Below, piece after piece: positions 37,899 through 45,911 of a stretch of DNA of 64,000 bases. The position numbers were made by a program, and so were the translations under genes. How positions within the stretch are numbered: position 1 is the first letter of the stretch; every line of letters starts with the position of its first letter. This DNA is from Mycobacterium europaeum (GTDB lineage Bacteria; Actinomycetota; Actinomycetes; Mycobacteriales; Mycobacteriaceae): NCBI RefSeq assembly GCF_002102155.1, contig NZ_LQOU01000019.1:104059-168058 (forward strand). Reading direction: 5' to 3'. A model generated the notes under the pieces. It was not told where the DNA came from, did no database searches, and saw only the letters and a program-made list of their open reading frames with translations.

Positions 37899-38326
37899 TG
37901 GGTGCCCTCGCCCGCGTGGGCCACCGCGTCCACCACGATGTGCGCCAGGTGATGGTCGGCCAGCCGGTACAGCACCTCGCGGCCCGAGCGCTCCCCGGTG
38001 ACGACGCCGGCGGCCTTGAGGATCTTCAGGTGCTGGCTGACCAGTGGCTGCGGGACGCCGAGCGCGTCGACCAGCTCGTGCACGCAGCGGTGGGATTCAC
38101 GCAGCTGCAGCACGATGGCGATCCGGACCGGGGCCGCCAGCGCGCGCAGCAGCTCGCCGGCCGCGTCGAGGATCTCCCGCGACGGCGGGACGGGATAGTC
38201 GGCCAGCGCGCGGTGTCCGCCGGGCCCGGCGTCGACGTGCTCCTGGTCGACCACGCTCATGGCCGATCCCATGTCGCCACCGGCGGTGGTCGGCATGGAG
38301 GACGGCGGAGAGGGGGACATCGCCAT
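37895..38326 (-). CDS. smtB: SmtB, ArsR-family zinc-sensing repressor
   Basis: Winged-helix metal sensor of 143 residues. The conserved part starts near residue 48 (PPSREILDAAGELLRALAAP) and contains the DNA-reading segment RCVHELVDALGVPQPLVSQHLKIL. The C-terminal helix carries ADHHLAHIVVDAVAHAGE, with the DxHxxH-type zinc ligands. The first 45 residues are poorly conserved, so a start further in is possible. In M. tuberculosis, SmtB releases DNA when zinc binds and lets smtB-zur be made. An inverted repeat in its promoter (38410-38429) fits that model. Confidence 0.93.
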   Translation of the reverse strand: MAMSPSPPSSMPTTAGGDMGSAMSVVDQEHVDAGPGGHRALADYPVPPSREILDAAGELLRALAAPVRIAIVLQLRESHRCVHELVDALGVPQPLVSQHLKILKAAGVVTGERSGREVLYRLADHHLAHIVVDAVAHAGEGTQ

Positions 38327-38403
38327 GGGAGAGAGTCATCACCTCGAGAAGTGCCAGGTAGTGGGGAAGTCCCGCCGTGAGGTCCGGCGGGCGGCCGACT
38401 TCC

Positions 38404-38432
38404 ACTGTCACATGCATGATGACGCATGTCAA
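38404..38432 (-). promoter_or_regulatory. smtB-zur promoter with palindromic operator in the spacer
   Basis: On the minus strand TTGACA (38432-38427), a 17-base spacer and GACAGT (38409-38404). The spacer is filled by ACATGC-N8-GCATGT (38410-38429), a perfect six-base inverted repeat. A dimer bound here would cover the core promoter. SmtB is the likely ligand. Confidence 0.55.
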
Positions 38433-38518
38433 AGACCGCGGCGCCGATCGCTACCATGACTGATGCTCTGCGCGCGGCGGTCGGCCGCCGCGCGCGCCCG
38501 TCCAAACCCGGAAAGGGA

Positions 38519-39916
38519 GTGCACCACCCCGTGGCCTCCGTCATCGACACCGTAGTGAACCTGGCCAAACGGCGCGGCTTCGTCTTTCCCTCGGGTGAGA
38601 TCTACGGCGGCACCCGGTCGGCGTGGGACTACGGGCCGCTGGGCGTCGAGCTCAAGGAGAACATCAAACGGCAGTGGTGGCGGTCGGTGGTGACCGGGCG
38701 CGACGACGTGGTGGGCATCGATTCGTCGATCATCCTGCCGCGGCAGGTTTGGGTGGCCTCCGGCCACGTCGAGGTCTTCCACGACCCGCTGGTCGAGTGC
38801 CTGAACTGCCACCATCGGCATCGTCAGGACCACATGCAGGAGGCCTACGCGGTCAAGAAGGGCATCGATGACCCCGCCACCGTGCCGATGACCGAGATCG
38901 TCTGCCCTGACTGCGGCACCAAGGGCCGGTGGACCGAGCCCCGCGAGTTCAACATGATGCTCAAGACCTACCTCGGGCCCATCGAGACCGAGGAGGGGCT
39001 GCACTACCTGCGTCCGGAGACCGCGCAGGGCATCTTCGTCAACTTCGCCAACGTCGCCACCACCGCGCGCAAGAAGCCGCCCTTCGGCATCGGCCAGATC
39101 GGCAAGAGCTTCCGGAACGAGATCACGCCGGGCAACTTCATTTTCCGAACCCGCGAGTTCGAACAAATGGAAATGGAGTTCTTCGTCGAACCGTCGACGG
39201 CGAAGGAATGGCACCAGTATTGGATTGACACCCGGCTGCAATGGTATGTCGAGCTGGGTATCAATCCGGAGAATCTGCGATTGTTCGAGCACCCGGCCGA
39301 GAAGCTCTCGCACTATTCGGACCGCACCGTCGACATCGAGTACAAGTTCGGTTTCGCCGGCAACCCGTGGGGTGAGCTGGAAGGCGTCGCCAACCGCACC
39401 GATTTCGACTTGTCCACCCACGCAAAGCATTCCGGGGCGGACCTGTCGTACTACGACCAGGCCACCGATAAGCGCTACACCCCGTATGTCATCGAACCCG
39501 CGGCCGGCCTCACCCGGTCGTTCATGGCGTTTCTGATCGATGCCTACACCGAGGACGAGGCGCCCAACGCCAAGGGCGTCATGGAGAAGCGCACGGTGCT
39601 GCGCTTGGACCCGCGGCTGGCACCGGTCAAGGCCGCGGTACTGCCGCTGTCCCGACACGCCGACCTGAGCCCGAAGGCGCGCGACCTGGCCGCAGAGTTG
39701 CGCACCTGCTGGAACATCGATTTCGACGACGCCGGCGCGATCGGGCGACGCTACCGGCGCCAGGACGAGGTGGGGACGCCGTTCTGTGTGACGGTGGACT
39801 TCGATTCGCTCGAAGACAACGCCGTCACGGTGCGTCGCCGTGACGACATGACGCAGGAGCGGGTCGCGATGAACGCCGTGGCCGACTATCTGGCCGCGCG
39901 GCTCAAGGGCTGCTGA
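38519..39916 (+). CDS. glyS: Glycyl-tRNA synthetase
   Basis: Class II homodimeric-type glycyl-tRNA synthetase of 465 residues. Class II motifs are visible: motif 2 [19 protein letters not shown], and motif 3 near [11 protein letters not shown]; the glycine-specific EMEFFVEP and TDFDLSTH are present. GTG 38519 (MHHPVASV) matches the M. tuberculosis start, but GAAAGGGA ends directly before it; GTG 38531 (MASVIDTV) would have better spacing. An ATG at 38426 is in frame but adds a non-conserved leader and lies in the smtB operator. The zinc-like pair [10 protein letters not shown] and CPDCGTKG interrupts the catalytic region, unlike the M. tuberculosis protein. Confidence 0.95.
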   Translation: MHHPVASVIDTVVNLAKRRGFVFPSGEIYGGTRSAWDYGPLGVELKENIKRQWWRSVVTGRDDVVGIDSSIILPRQVWVASGHVEVFHDPLVECLNCHHRHRQDHMQEAYAVKKGIDDPATVPMTEIVCPDCGTKGRWTEPREFNMMLKTYLGPIETEEGLHYLRPETAQGIFVNFANVATTARKKPPFGIGQIGKSFRNEITPGNFIFRTREFEQMEMEFFVEPSTAKEWHQYWIDTRLQWYVELGINPENLRLFEHPAEKLSHYSDRTVDIEYKFGFAGNPWGELEGVANRTDFDLSTHAKHSGADLSYYDQATDKRYTPYVIEPAAGLTRSFMAFLIDAYTEDEAPNAKGVMEKRTVLRLDPRLAPVKAAVLPLSRHADLSPKARDLAAELRTCWNIDFDDAGAIGRRYRRQDEVGTPFCVTVDFDSLEDNAVTVRRRDDMTQERVAMNAVADYLAARLKGC

Positions 39917-39932
39917 CCGGTACGGGCGCCGC

Positions 39933-39954
39933 GCCCCTCCGGGCCCGGAGGGGC
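39933..39954 (+). terminator. Perfect palindrome after glyS
   Basis: GCCCCTCCGGG is followed directly by its reverse complement CCCGGAGGGGC, 16 bases after the glyS stop. The strong GC hairpin lacks a long U-tract, as is usual for mycobacterial terminators. Confidence 0.6.
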
Positions 39955-40136
39955 CTGCTCGATCGGCCTGCGCATCCCTGCGCCGCGTAATTAAACGTTT
40001 CGTAAAAAACCGGTCTCGGGTGGCCGGTTGTCCTAGGCTTTTAAGGCGATGTTCCTCACGTGTTTAGTGACCGGGGGTGGGTGTCGGTTCGTGTGGGTGT
40101 AGGTGCCGTTGACGCGGTCGGTGGGTTGGGGATGTG

Positions 40137-41336
40137 ATGATTCCAGCTTTTCTCTTCTTCCCCCCCGAGATCAACTCTGCGCTCATGTATGGCGGCGCCG
40201 GGCCCGGCTCATTGTTGACGGCGGCCTCGGCCTGGCAGGCGCTGGCGGAGGACTTGGCGGCGGCCGCGGCGTCGTTCGAAGCGGTTGTGACGGGGGTGGC
40301 CGCCGGCCCGTGGACCGGTCCGTCATCGGCGGCGATGGTGGCGGCGGCGACACCCTATCTGCAGTGGCTGATCTCGGCGGCCGGACAAGCCGAGATGGCG
40401 GCCGCCCAGGCGACGGCCGCCGCGACGGCATACGAGGCGGCATTCATGGCGACGGTGCCCACCCCGGACGTGCTCGCCAACCGCCTCCGGTTGCTGATGC
40501 TGATCGCGACGAACTTCTTCGGTCAGAACACCCCGGCGATCGCGATGACCGAGATCGAGTACATGGAGATGTGGGCCCAGGATGTGGCCGCGATGGTGGG
40601 CTATCACATCGGGGCGCAGACGGTGGCGTCGACGCTGCCGGCGTTCAGCGCACCCCCGGTGGGGCTGGGCGGACTGGCGGGGCTCGTGACGGCTCCGCTG
40701 AACTGGGCGTCCCAGGCTTTCGGAGCGTTTTCGTCGTTGGGCGCCTCGTTCGTGTCCGAGCTGCAGTCGGTGCTGGGGGCGTTTTTCCCCGGCCTCTCGT
40801 CGTTGCTGTCGTCGATGCCGGTGACGACGATGACCGCACTGGCGCCGATCGGGATGTATCCGGCGAGCGCGCTGATGTCGCCGATGATGGTGCTGGCCCA
40901 CAGTGTGGGGCCCGCGGCGCCGGCGGCGGCCGGTGTCACCACCGTGTCCGCGGAGGTTCCACTCGCCCCCGCGGGCGGCGCCCACGGCCTGCAGTCGCTC
41001 GGCGGGTTCGGCGTGGCCACCGCCGGGCTGGGCAACGCGCGGTTCGTGGGGGCGATCACGGTGCCGCCGACCTGGCAGGGGTCGATGCCAATGCCGGCGG
41101 TCCTGACGAGTCTGGCGGTGCCGGCGCTGGGGACCCAGCTGCCGACCCCGATCGCGACCGGGGGATCGTCCTCCGCGTCGTCCGCACCGGCCGGGTCCAC
41201 CCCGGCCGTGGCCATGGCGGTCGACGAGCGGGACACCGAGTCGGACAAGACCGACCGGAGGGGGCGCCGCGGCGGGGAGAACCCGCACGTGGTGCAGGCA
41301 CGGCCCAAGGTGGTGCCGCGAACCAAGGGCGGATAG
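40137..41336 (+). CDS. PPE family protein
   Basis: PPE protein of 400 residues. The N-terminal PPE domain (about residues 1-175) shows FFPPEINSALMYGGAG and the WxG turn in GPWTGPSSAAM. The C-terminus has GAITVPPTWQ, a variant of the SVPxxW motif of the PPE-SVP group, and a basic end. PPE proteins are exported through ESX systems, usually paired with a PE partner; no PE gene is adjacent, and this orphan sits where M. tuberculosis has its own PPE and esx genes next to glyS. ATG 40137 is preferred over the adjoining GTG 40134. The 217 bases ahead hold the glyS palindrome and an AT-rich stretch around 39985-40050 that may carry the promoter. Confidence 0.9.
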   Translation: MIPAFLFFPPEINSALMYGGAGPGSLLTAASAWQALAEDLAAAAASFEAVVTGVAAGPWTGPSSAAMVAAATPYLQWLISAAGQAEMAAAQATAAATAYEAAFMATVPTPDVLANRLRLLMLIATNFFGQNTPAIAMTEIEYMEMWAQDVAAMVGYHIGAQTVASTLPAFSAPPVGLGGLAGLVTAPLNWASQAFGAFSSLGASFVSELQSVLGAFFPGLSSLLSSMPVTTMTALAPIGMYPASALMSPMMVLAHSVGPAAPAAAGVTTVSAEVPLAPAGGAHGLQSLGGFGVATAGLGNARFVGAITVPPTWQGSMPMPAVLTSLAVPALGTQLPTPIATGGSSSASSAPAGSTPAVAMAVDERDTESDKTDRRGRRGGENPHVVQARPKVVPRTKGG

Positions 41337-41490
41337 GGGGCCGACGACCGCCCTCCGGTTCGGCCATGCTCTTGGCGAAAGCAAATCCCCGTTTTTCGGG
41401 TATTTGTCTTGAGTTTGGCTTACGATATGGCTGCTTGGTGTTAATTGGTTCGGCCACAGCGTCCGAAGATCGGCTGTGGAAGGGGGCAAC

Positions 41491-41817
41491 ATGCTTTTGC
41501 CTCTTGGTCCGCCGCTACCAGATGACTCGGTGGCCGCGGTTCGGGGTGAGTCGGGGATGCTCGGCGGCCTGTCGGTTCCGCTCAAATGGGGTGTGGCCGT
41601 GCCGCCCGACGACTACGACCACTGGGCGCCGAAGCCGGACGTGAGCGCCGACGCTCCCGACCCGTCCGCCGACGCCCCGGCCCCGGCCGCCGTGGTTGCC
41701 GACGCCGGCCAATTCGGCGAGTGGAACGAGTGGACGCGGTGGGAAGGCGAAGCCCAACCCCAGTTCGAAATGCCGCGCAGCGGGGGCGTGATCCCGCATT
41801 CACCGGCCGCCGGTTGA
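41491..41817 (+). CDS. Small acidic protein, Rv2348c-like
   Basis: Acidic protein of 108 residues with no membrane segment. It resembles M. tuberculosis Rv2348c in length, opening (MLLPLGPPLP) and conserved pieces: GMLGGLSVPL, WGVAVPPDDYDHWAP and the C-terminal VIPHSPAAG. The middle is a low-complexity Asp/Ala/Pro stretch followed by repeated Trp residues (FGEWNEWTRWEGE). ATG 41491 follows GGAAGGGGG with good spacing. The esx genes next to Rv2348c in M. tuberculosis are absent. Function is unknown. The match is from memory of the family, not a search. Confidence 0.75.
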   Translation: MLLPLGPPLPDDSVAAVRGESGMLGGLSVPLKWGVAVPPDDYDHWAPKPDVSADAPDPSADAPAPAAVVADAGQFGEWNEWTRWEGEAQPQFEMPRSGGVIPHSPAAG

Positions 41818-41840
41818 CGGTGGGAGGCAGGACAGGCGGC

Positions 41841-43826
41841 TCAGAAGCGGCCGCCTCCGCCCATGAAGCCGCCGCCTGAGGAGCCGCCGAAGGATGTCGG
41901 GCTCCAGCCGCCGAATCCGCCCCGCATACCGCCGCTGAGCACGTTGCCGATGATGATTCCGCCCAGCATCGCGCCCATGTCGCCGCCCCCGCCACGGGTG
42001 AAGGCCCGCTGAGCCGACTCCACGTCGGCATTGGCCAGCGACTGCGCCTGGGCGGCCAGCGTCGATGCCGCGTTGGCGTGGGAAATCGCCTCGGCCGGGT
42101 GCGCCGCCCGCTTGTCGCGGGCGGCTTGCAAGTGCCGTTCGGCTTCGGCGAGCCGGGTGCGGGCCTCCGGGCCGACGCTGCCCCGGCGCGTGTCGATGTA
42201 GTCGGAGACCGCCCGCACCCGGGATTCCGCGGTGAACAACGCCTGCTCCAGCGACCGGTTGAGCTGCTCGGCGGCGGCCTGCTCCCGCGCCAGCGTGACC
42301 AGCAGCCCGTTGAGATCCGCATCCGCCTTGGCCAACTGCCCGAAGGCGCCCAGCGGGTCGGTGGATGCTCCAGCGCCCGCAGCGTCGACGGCCCGCGCGG
42401 CCGCATCGCGCGCCGCGATCAGATCGCCGCTGTGCGCGGATTTGGTGGTCTGCGCGTTCTGCAGCAGCTGGTTGGCGCGCTTGATGTCCGCCTGGATGTC
42501 GGCCATGGCCGACGGCAGCCGGTCGATGGCGTGCCGAATGTCGGTGGCCGCGTTGTCCACCGCGTCGAGCAGTGCCCGCGCCTGCCCGAGCGCGGACTCG
42601 GCGGCACGGACGGCGTCCACCAAACCGGCCTGCCGGCCGCTGACCGCTTCGTCGGCCAGCTCCCGGGCGGTGCCGATGTTGCGGTCGGCGAATGCCAGCC
42701 GCTCCTTGGCCGCCGAGGCGTTGCCGGACACCGAAGTCAGTGCGGCGGCGTCGAATTGGTGGTGCAGCTCGGCCAGTCGCTGTTCGGCGGGGGCGATGCG
42801 GGCGGTCAGCTCGACGTACTGCTGGGTCAGCGCGTCCAGCCGCGACGGGGCGTTGATCACCAGATCGCGCAGCCTCTCGAAGGCTTCGGTCTGCGACTCC
42901 AGCTCGCGGTCGGCGCGTGCGGCGGACACCACGACCCGGGTGAGCGCCTCGCGGCGCTGGTCCGGGGTCTCCGGTGTGCTGTCGTCGAGCTGCTGGCGCA
43001 CCGTGAACGCTTGGGACAGAGCGGCTTTGGCGTTGTTCACGGCCTGGGTGAACGGCCCGGTCCGCTCTTCGCCGAACTCGGCGACGGCCAGGTCGAGTTC
43101 GTTGGCGCTGGTCCGCACGGCGTTGTCGACCTCCACCACCAGCGCCCGGGACAAATCGTCGAGGGCCTGCAACGGCACGGCGGCCAGCGCATCGACGTCG
43201 GTGGGGTCGACGCGCCGGGCGGCGGCCAGTTGGGCCGCACGCCGCCGCCGGCCGCGATAGCGCATGACCAACAGCAGGGCCGCCGCCGCGGCGAGGATGA
43301 GCGCCAGCGTGACCAGCAGGGCCACCCGGCCCGACGAGCCCGGCGACGTGTTCAGCCCGTTGGCCGCCGCCACCGCGGCGCCGCTCCAGTCCCCGTTGTG
43401 CAGGGCGGGTTCGATTTTGTTGCGCCGCAAGTCATCGACCTGGCGCGCGTTGACGCTCGTGACGGTGGACGGCACCAGGAAGGCGTATGCACGGCTGTTG
43501 GTGGCGACGGCCAGCAGGGCGTCATAGCCGCCCAGATCGCTGGACCGCATCGTGCGCTGTGCCCAGCTCACCGCGTCGAGGCCGGAGAAGTCGTCGACGT
43601 AGACCACCCACAGCCGGATGTGGCGGTCCGTGTACAGCTTGCCCACCGCGGACGTGACCGCCGCCCGGCCGGGGTCGGTCAGCGCGCCCGCGTTGTCGGT
43701 GACGTAGTCCGCGAGCCGGAACGGGGGCTGCGCGCCCGCCGGGGGTGCGACCAGCAGCCCGCCGCCGAAACCGAGCGCGAGGATCGCCCCGATCAGACCG
43801 AGCAGGCGAGCAGTGCGCATGCGCAT
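41841..43826 (-). CDS. TPM-domain membrane protein (Rv2345-like)
   Basis: Membrane protein of 661 residues. A signal/anchor covers residues 1-32 (AILALGFGGGLLVAPPAGA). A TPM domain (about 38-165) with YVTDNAGALTDPGRAAV and IRLWVVYVDDF faces outside. A membrane helix (about 177-197) precedes a long Ala/Arg/Asp-rich helical region with repeated heptad-like stretches (about 210-600), probably coiled coil. The C-terminal tail is Gly-rich and contains GGSSGGGFMGGGGRF. It matches M. tuberculosis Rv2345 in length and position. TPM proteins act in membrane-protein quality control in other bacteria; the mycobacterial role is unknown. Confidence 0.85.
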   Translation of the reverse strand: MRMRTARLLGLIGAILALGFGGGLLVAPPAGAQPPFRLADYVTDNAGALTDPGRAAVTSAVGKLYTDRHIRLWVVYVDDFSGLDAVSWAQRTMRSSDLGGYDALLAVATNSRAYAFLVPSTVTSVNARQVDDLRRNKIEPALHNGDWSGAAVAAANGLNTSPGSSGRVALLVTLALILAAAAALLLVMRYRGRRRRAAQLAAARRVDPTDVDALAAVPLQALDDLSRALVVEVDNAVRTSANELDLAVAEFGEERTGPFTQAVNNAKAALSQAFTVRQQLDDSTPETPDQRREALTRVVVSAARADRELESQTEAFERLRDLVINAPSRLDALTQQYVELTARIAPAEQRLAELHHQFDAAALTSVSGNASAAKERLAFADRNIGTARELADEAVSGRQAGLVDAVRAAESALGQARALLDAVDNAATDIRHAIDRLPSAMADIQADIKRANQLLQNAQTTKSAHSGDLIAARDAAARAVDAAGAGASTDPLGAFGQLAKADADLNGLLVTLAREQAAAEQLNRSLEQALFTAESRVRAVSDYIDTRRGSVGPEARTRLAEAERHLQAARDKRAAHPAEAISHANAASTLAAQAQSLANADVESAQRAFTRGGGGDMGAMLGGIIIGNVLSGGMRGGFGGWSPTSFGGSSGGGFMGGGGRF

Positions 43827-43915
43827 GAGGCCAATTTAGCGCCGCGCGGATGCGGGCAAATAGCCGCGCGCCGGGGCGGTACCACGTCCGGCGATCCCTG
43901 GCAGACTGTGCTGCG

Positions 43916-45205
43916 GTGATTGAGAAGGTGAACACGATTCGGCAAGACCCCTACGACGACTTCGACCGTCAACGGCGGGTGCGCGAGGCGCCGAAGACCG
44001 CGGGTCTGCCCGGTACGGAGGGTCAGCACCGTACCGACTTCGCGCGGGACCGGGCCCGGGTGTTGCACAGCGCCGCGCTGCGCCGGCTGGCCGACAAGAC
44101 CCAGGTGGTCGGGCCCCGCGAAGGGGACACCCCGCGCACCCGGCTGACGCATTCGCTGGAGGTCGCCCAGATCGGGCGCGGCATGGCGGTCGGCCTGGGC
44201 TGCGACCTCGACCTGGTCGAGCTGGCGGGGCTGGCGCACGACATCGGCCACCCGCCGTATGGACACAACGGCGAGCGCGCCCTGGACGAGGTCGCCGCCG
44301 GCCACGGCGGTTTCGAGGGGAATGCGCAGAACTTCCGCATCCTGACCAGCCTCGAGCCCAAAGTCCTTGACGAACAAGGCAATAGCGCAGGGCTGAACCT
44401 GACTCGCGCTTCTTTGGACGCGGTCACCAAGTATCCGTGGTACCGAGGCAAGGGGCGCGGCAAAGAGAAGAGAAAGTTCGGTTTCTACGACGAGGACCGC
44501 GAGCCGGCGGACTGGGTGCGGGCCCGCGCGCCGGAAGGCCGGATGTGCCTGGAAGCGCAGGTGATGGACTGGGCCGACGATATCGCCTACTCCGTCCACG
44601 ACGTCGAGGACGGCGTCGTCTCCCAACGCATCGACCTGCGGGTGCTCGCCGATGAGCACGAGGCGGCCGCGCTGGCCAAACTGGGCGAGAGTGAATACTT
44701 CCGGGTCAGCGCCGACGACTTCATGGCGGCCGCGGGGCGGCTCTCGGCGTTGCCGGTGGTGGCAGCCGTCGGCAAGTACGACGCCACCTTGTCGGCGTCC
44801 GTCGCGCTCAAGCGACTGACCAGTGAACTGGTCGGCAGGTTCGCCTCGGCCGCCATCGCCACCACCCGCGCCGCGGCCGGTCCCGGGCCGCTGGTGCGCT
44901 ACCGGGCCGACCTGCTGGTCCCCGACCTGGTGCGCGCCGAGGTCGCCCTGCTGAAAATCCTTGCGCTGCAGTTCATCATGTCCGACCCGCGCCATCTGGA
45001 CGCCCAGGCCCTGCAACGCGAACGGATCCACCGGGTGGCGCAATGGCTGCATGCCGGGGCGCCCCACACGCTCGACCCGGTCTTCGCCGCGGCATTCACC
45101 GCCGCGGCCGACGACCGCGCCCGGTTACGGGTCATCGTCGACCAGATCGCCTCGTATACCGAGGGCCGGCTGGAACGCATCGACGCGCGCCAGGCCACCG
45201 GTTAG
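43916..45205 (+). CDS. dgt: dGTPase-family triphosphohydrolase
   Basis: HD-domain deoxynucleoside triphosphate triphosphohydrolase of 429 residues. The metal-binding H...HD...D set is visible: [11 protein letters not shown] and [18 protein letters not shown], with a late Asp in [16 protein letters not shown]. Counterpart of M. tuberculosis Rv2344c, which is also next to dnaG. GTG 43916 gives nearly the M. tuberculosis length; GTG 43928 aligns best with that protein's first residues but has no room for a ribosome site. GACTGT six bases before 43916 could serve as a -10 for a leaderless message. Confidence 0.92.
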   Translation: MIEKVNTIRQDPYDDFDRQRRVREAPKTAGLPGTEGQHRTDFARDRARVLHSAALRRLADKTQVVGPREGDTPRTRLTHSLEVAQIGRGMAVGLGCDLDLVELAGLAHDIGHPPYGHNGERALDEVAAGHGGFEGNAQNFRILTSLEPKVLDEQGNSAGLNLTRASLDAVTKYPWYRGKGRGKEKRKFGFYDEDREPADWVRARAPEGRMCLEAQVMDWADDIAYSVHDVEDGVVSQRIDLRVLADEHEAAALAKLGESEYFRVSADDFMAAAGRLSALPVVAAVGKYDATLSASVALKRLTSELVGRFASAAIATTRAAAGPGPLVRYRADLLVPDLVRAEVALLKILALQFIMSDPRHLDAQALQRERIHRVAQWLHAGAPHTLDPVFAAAFTAAADDRARLRVIVDQIASYTEGRLERIDARQATG

Positions 45206-45231
45206 CCGCGGCCCCGGCGCAGGTCATCCCA

Positions 45232-45251
45232 CGGCGGCGCCGTCGCCGCCG
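45232..45251 (+). terminator. Hairpin between dgt and the sodC-like gene
   Basis: CGGCGGCG-CCGT-CGCCGCCG, an eight-base perfect stem with a four-base loop, 27 bases after dgt and ending just before the downstream -10 box. It could insulate the two transcripts. Confidence 0.45.
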
Positions 45252-45256
45252 CGGAC

Positions 45257-45262
45257 TAGGCT
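45257..45262 (+). promoter_or_regulatory. Leaderless -10 box of the sodC-like gene
   Basis: TAGGCT seven bases before ATG 45270, the spacing that places the transcription start on the start codon in mycobacteria. Confidence 0.6.
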
Positions 45263-45269
45263 GCCCGGC

Positions 45270-45881
45270 ATGACCAAATTCAGCGGCATCGCCACCCTCG
45301 CGGTGGGGCTTCCCGTCGTCGTCATGACCGCCTGCAGCTCGCCGCAACATGCGAGCACCCAGCCCGGCACCACCCCTCCGGTCAAGAGCGCCCCGCCGGC
45401 ATCGTCGGGCGAAACGACCACCACGCCGGCGCCCAACGGCGAATCGCTCAGCGCGCAACTGAAGACACCGGACGGGCGGGCAGTCGCCACGGCGACGTTC
45501 GACTTCACCGGCGGCTACGTGACCGTCACCGTCAAGACCGTCGCCCCGGGCATCTTGACGCCGGGCTTCCATGGCATGCACGTCCACCAGATCGGCAAGT
45601 GCGAGCCGAACTCCGTCGCCCCGACCGGCGGCCCGCCCGGAAACTTCCTGTCGGCAGGCGGTCATTACAACGCGCCCGGGCACACCGGAAAGCCCGAAAG
45701 CGGCGACCTGACGGCGCTCGAGGTGCGCCAGGACGGGTCGGCCTACCTGGTGACCACCACCGACGCCTTCACCCGCGACGTCCTGGTGGGCGGCGACGGC
45801 AAGGCGTTGATGTTGCACGGCGCCGAATACAGCGACAGCGCGATGGACCGGGTGGCGTGCGGCGTCATCGGAACCGGATAG
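45270..45881 (+). CDS. SodC-like superoxide dismutase lipoprotein, loop-deleted
   Basis: Exported Cu/Zn superoxide dismutase-like lipoprotein of 203 residues. The lipobox ends in MTAC, and the following CSSPQHAST is identical to my recollection of M. tuberculosis SodC. Copper ligands appear kept: the HVH pair in GMHVHQIGKCEPN, GGHYNAPGHTG, and a late His in LMLHGAEY. The two Cys of the structural disulfide (GKCEPN and VACGVIG) are present. The region between LMLHG and VACG is only about 12 residues, so the electrostatic loop with its conserved Asp, found in typical enzymes and in Rv0432, is missing. It sits between dgt and dnaG, not at the usual sodC locus, so it is probably a paralogue. Catalytic activity is uncertain. 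Confidence 0.82.
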   Translation: MTKFSGIATLAVGLPVVVMTACSSPQHASTQPGTTPPVKSAPPASSGETTTTPAPNGESLSAQLKTPDGRAVATATFDFTGGYVTVTVKTVAPGILTPGFHGMHVHQIGKCEPNSVAPTGGPPGNFLSAGGHYNAPGHTGKPESGDLTALEVRQDGSAYLVTTTDAFTRDVLVGGDGKALMLHGAEYSDSAMDRVACGVIGTG

Positions 45882-45899
45882 CCGGCCGGCTCGGCGCTC

Positions 45900-45905
45900 T
45901 AGACT
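45900..45905 (+). promoter_or_regulatory. Leaderless -10 box of dnaG
   Basis: TAGACT six bases before ATG 45912; no ribosome site is needed or seen. It supports the long N-terminal form of DnaG. Confidence 0.55.
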
Positions 45906-45911
45906 GAGCCG

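Noticed and set aside
40103..41644. A 513-codon frame overlapping the PPE gene
   Set aside because: It is the +2 shadow of the PPE gene, rich in Gly and Arg; the PPE frame has clear family motifs.
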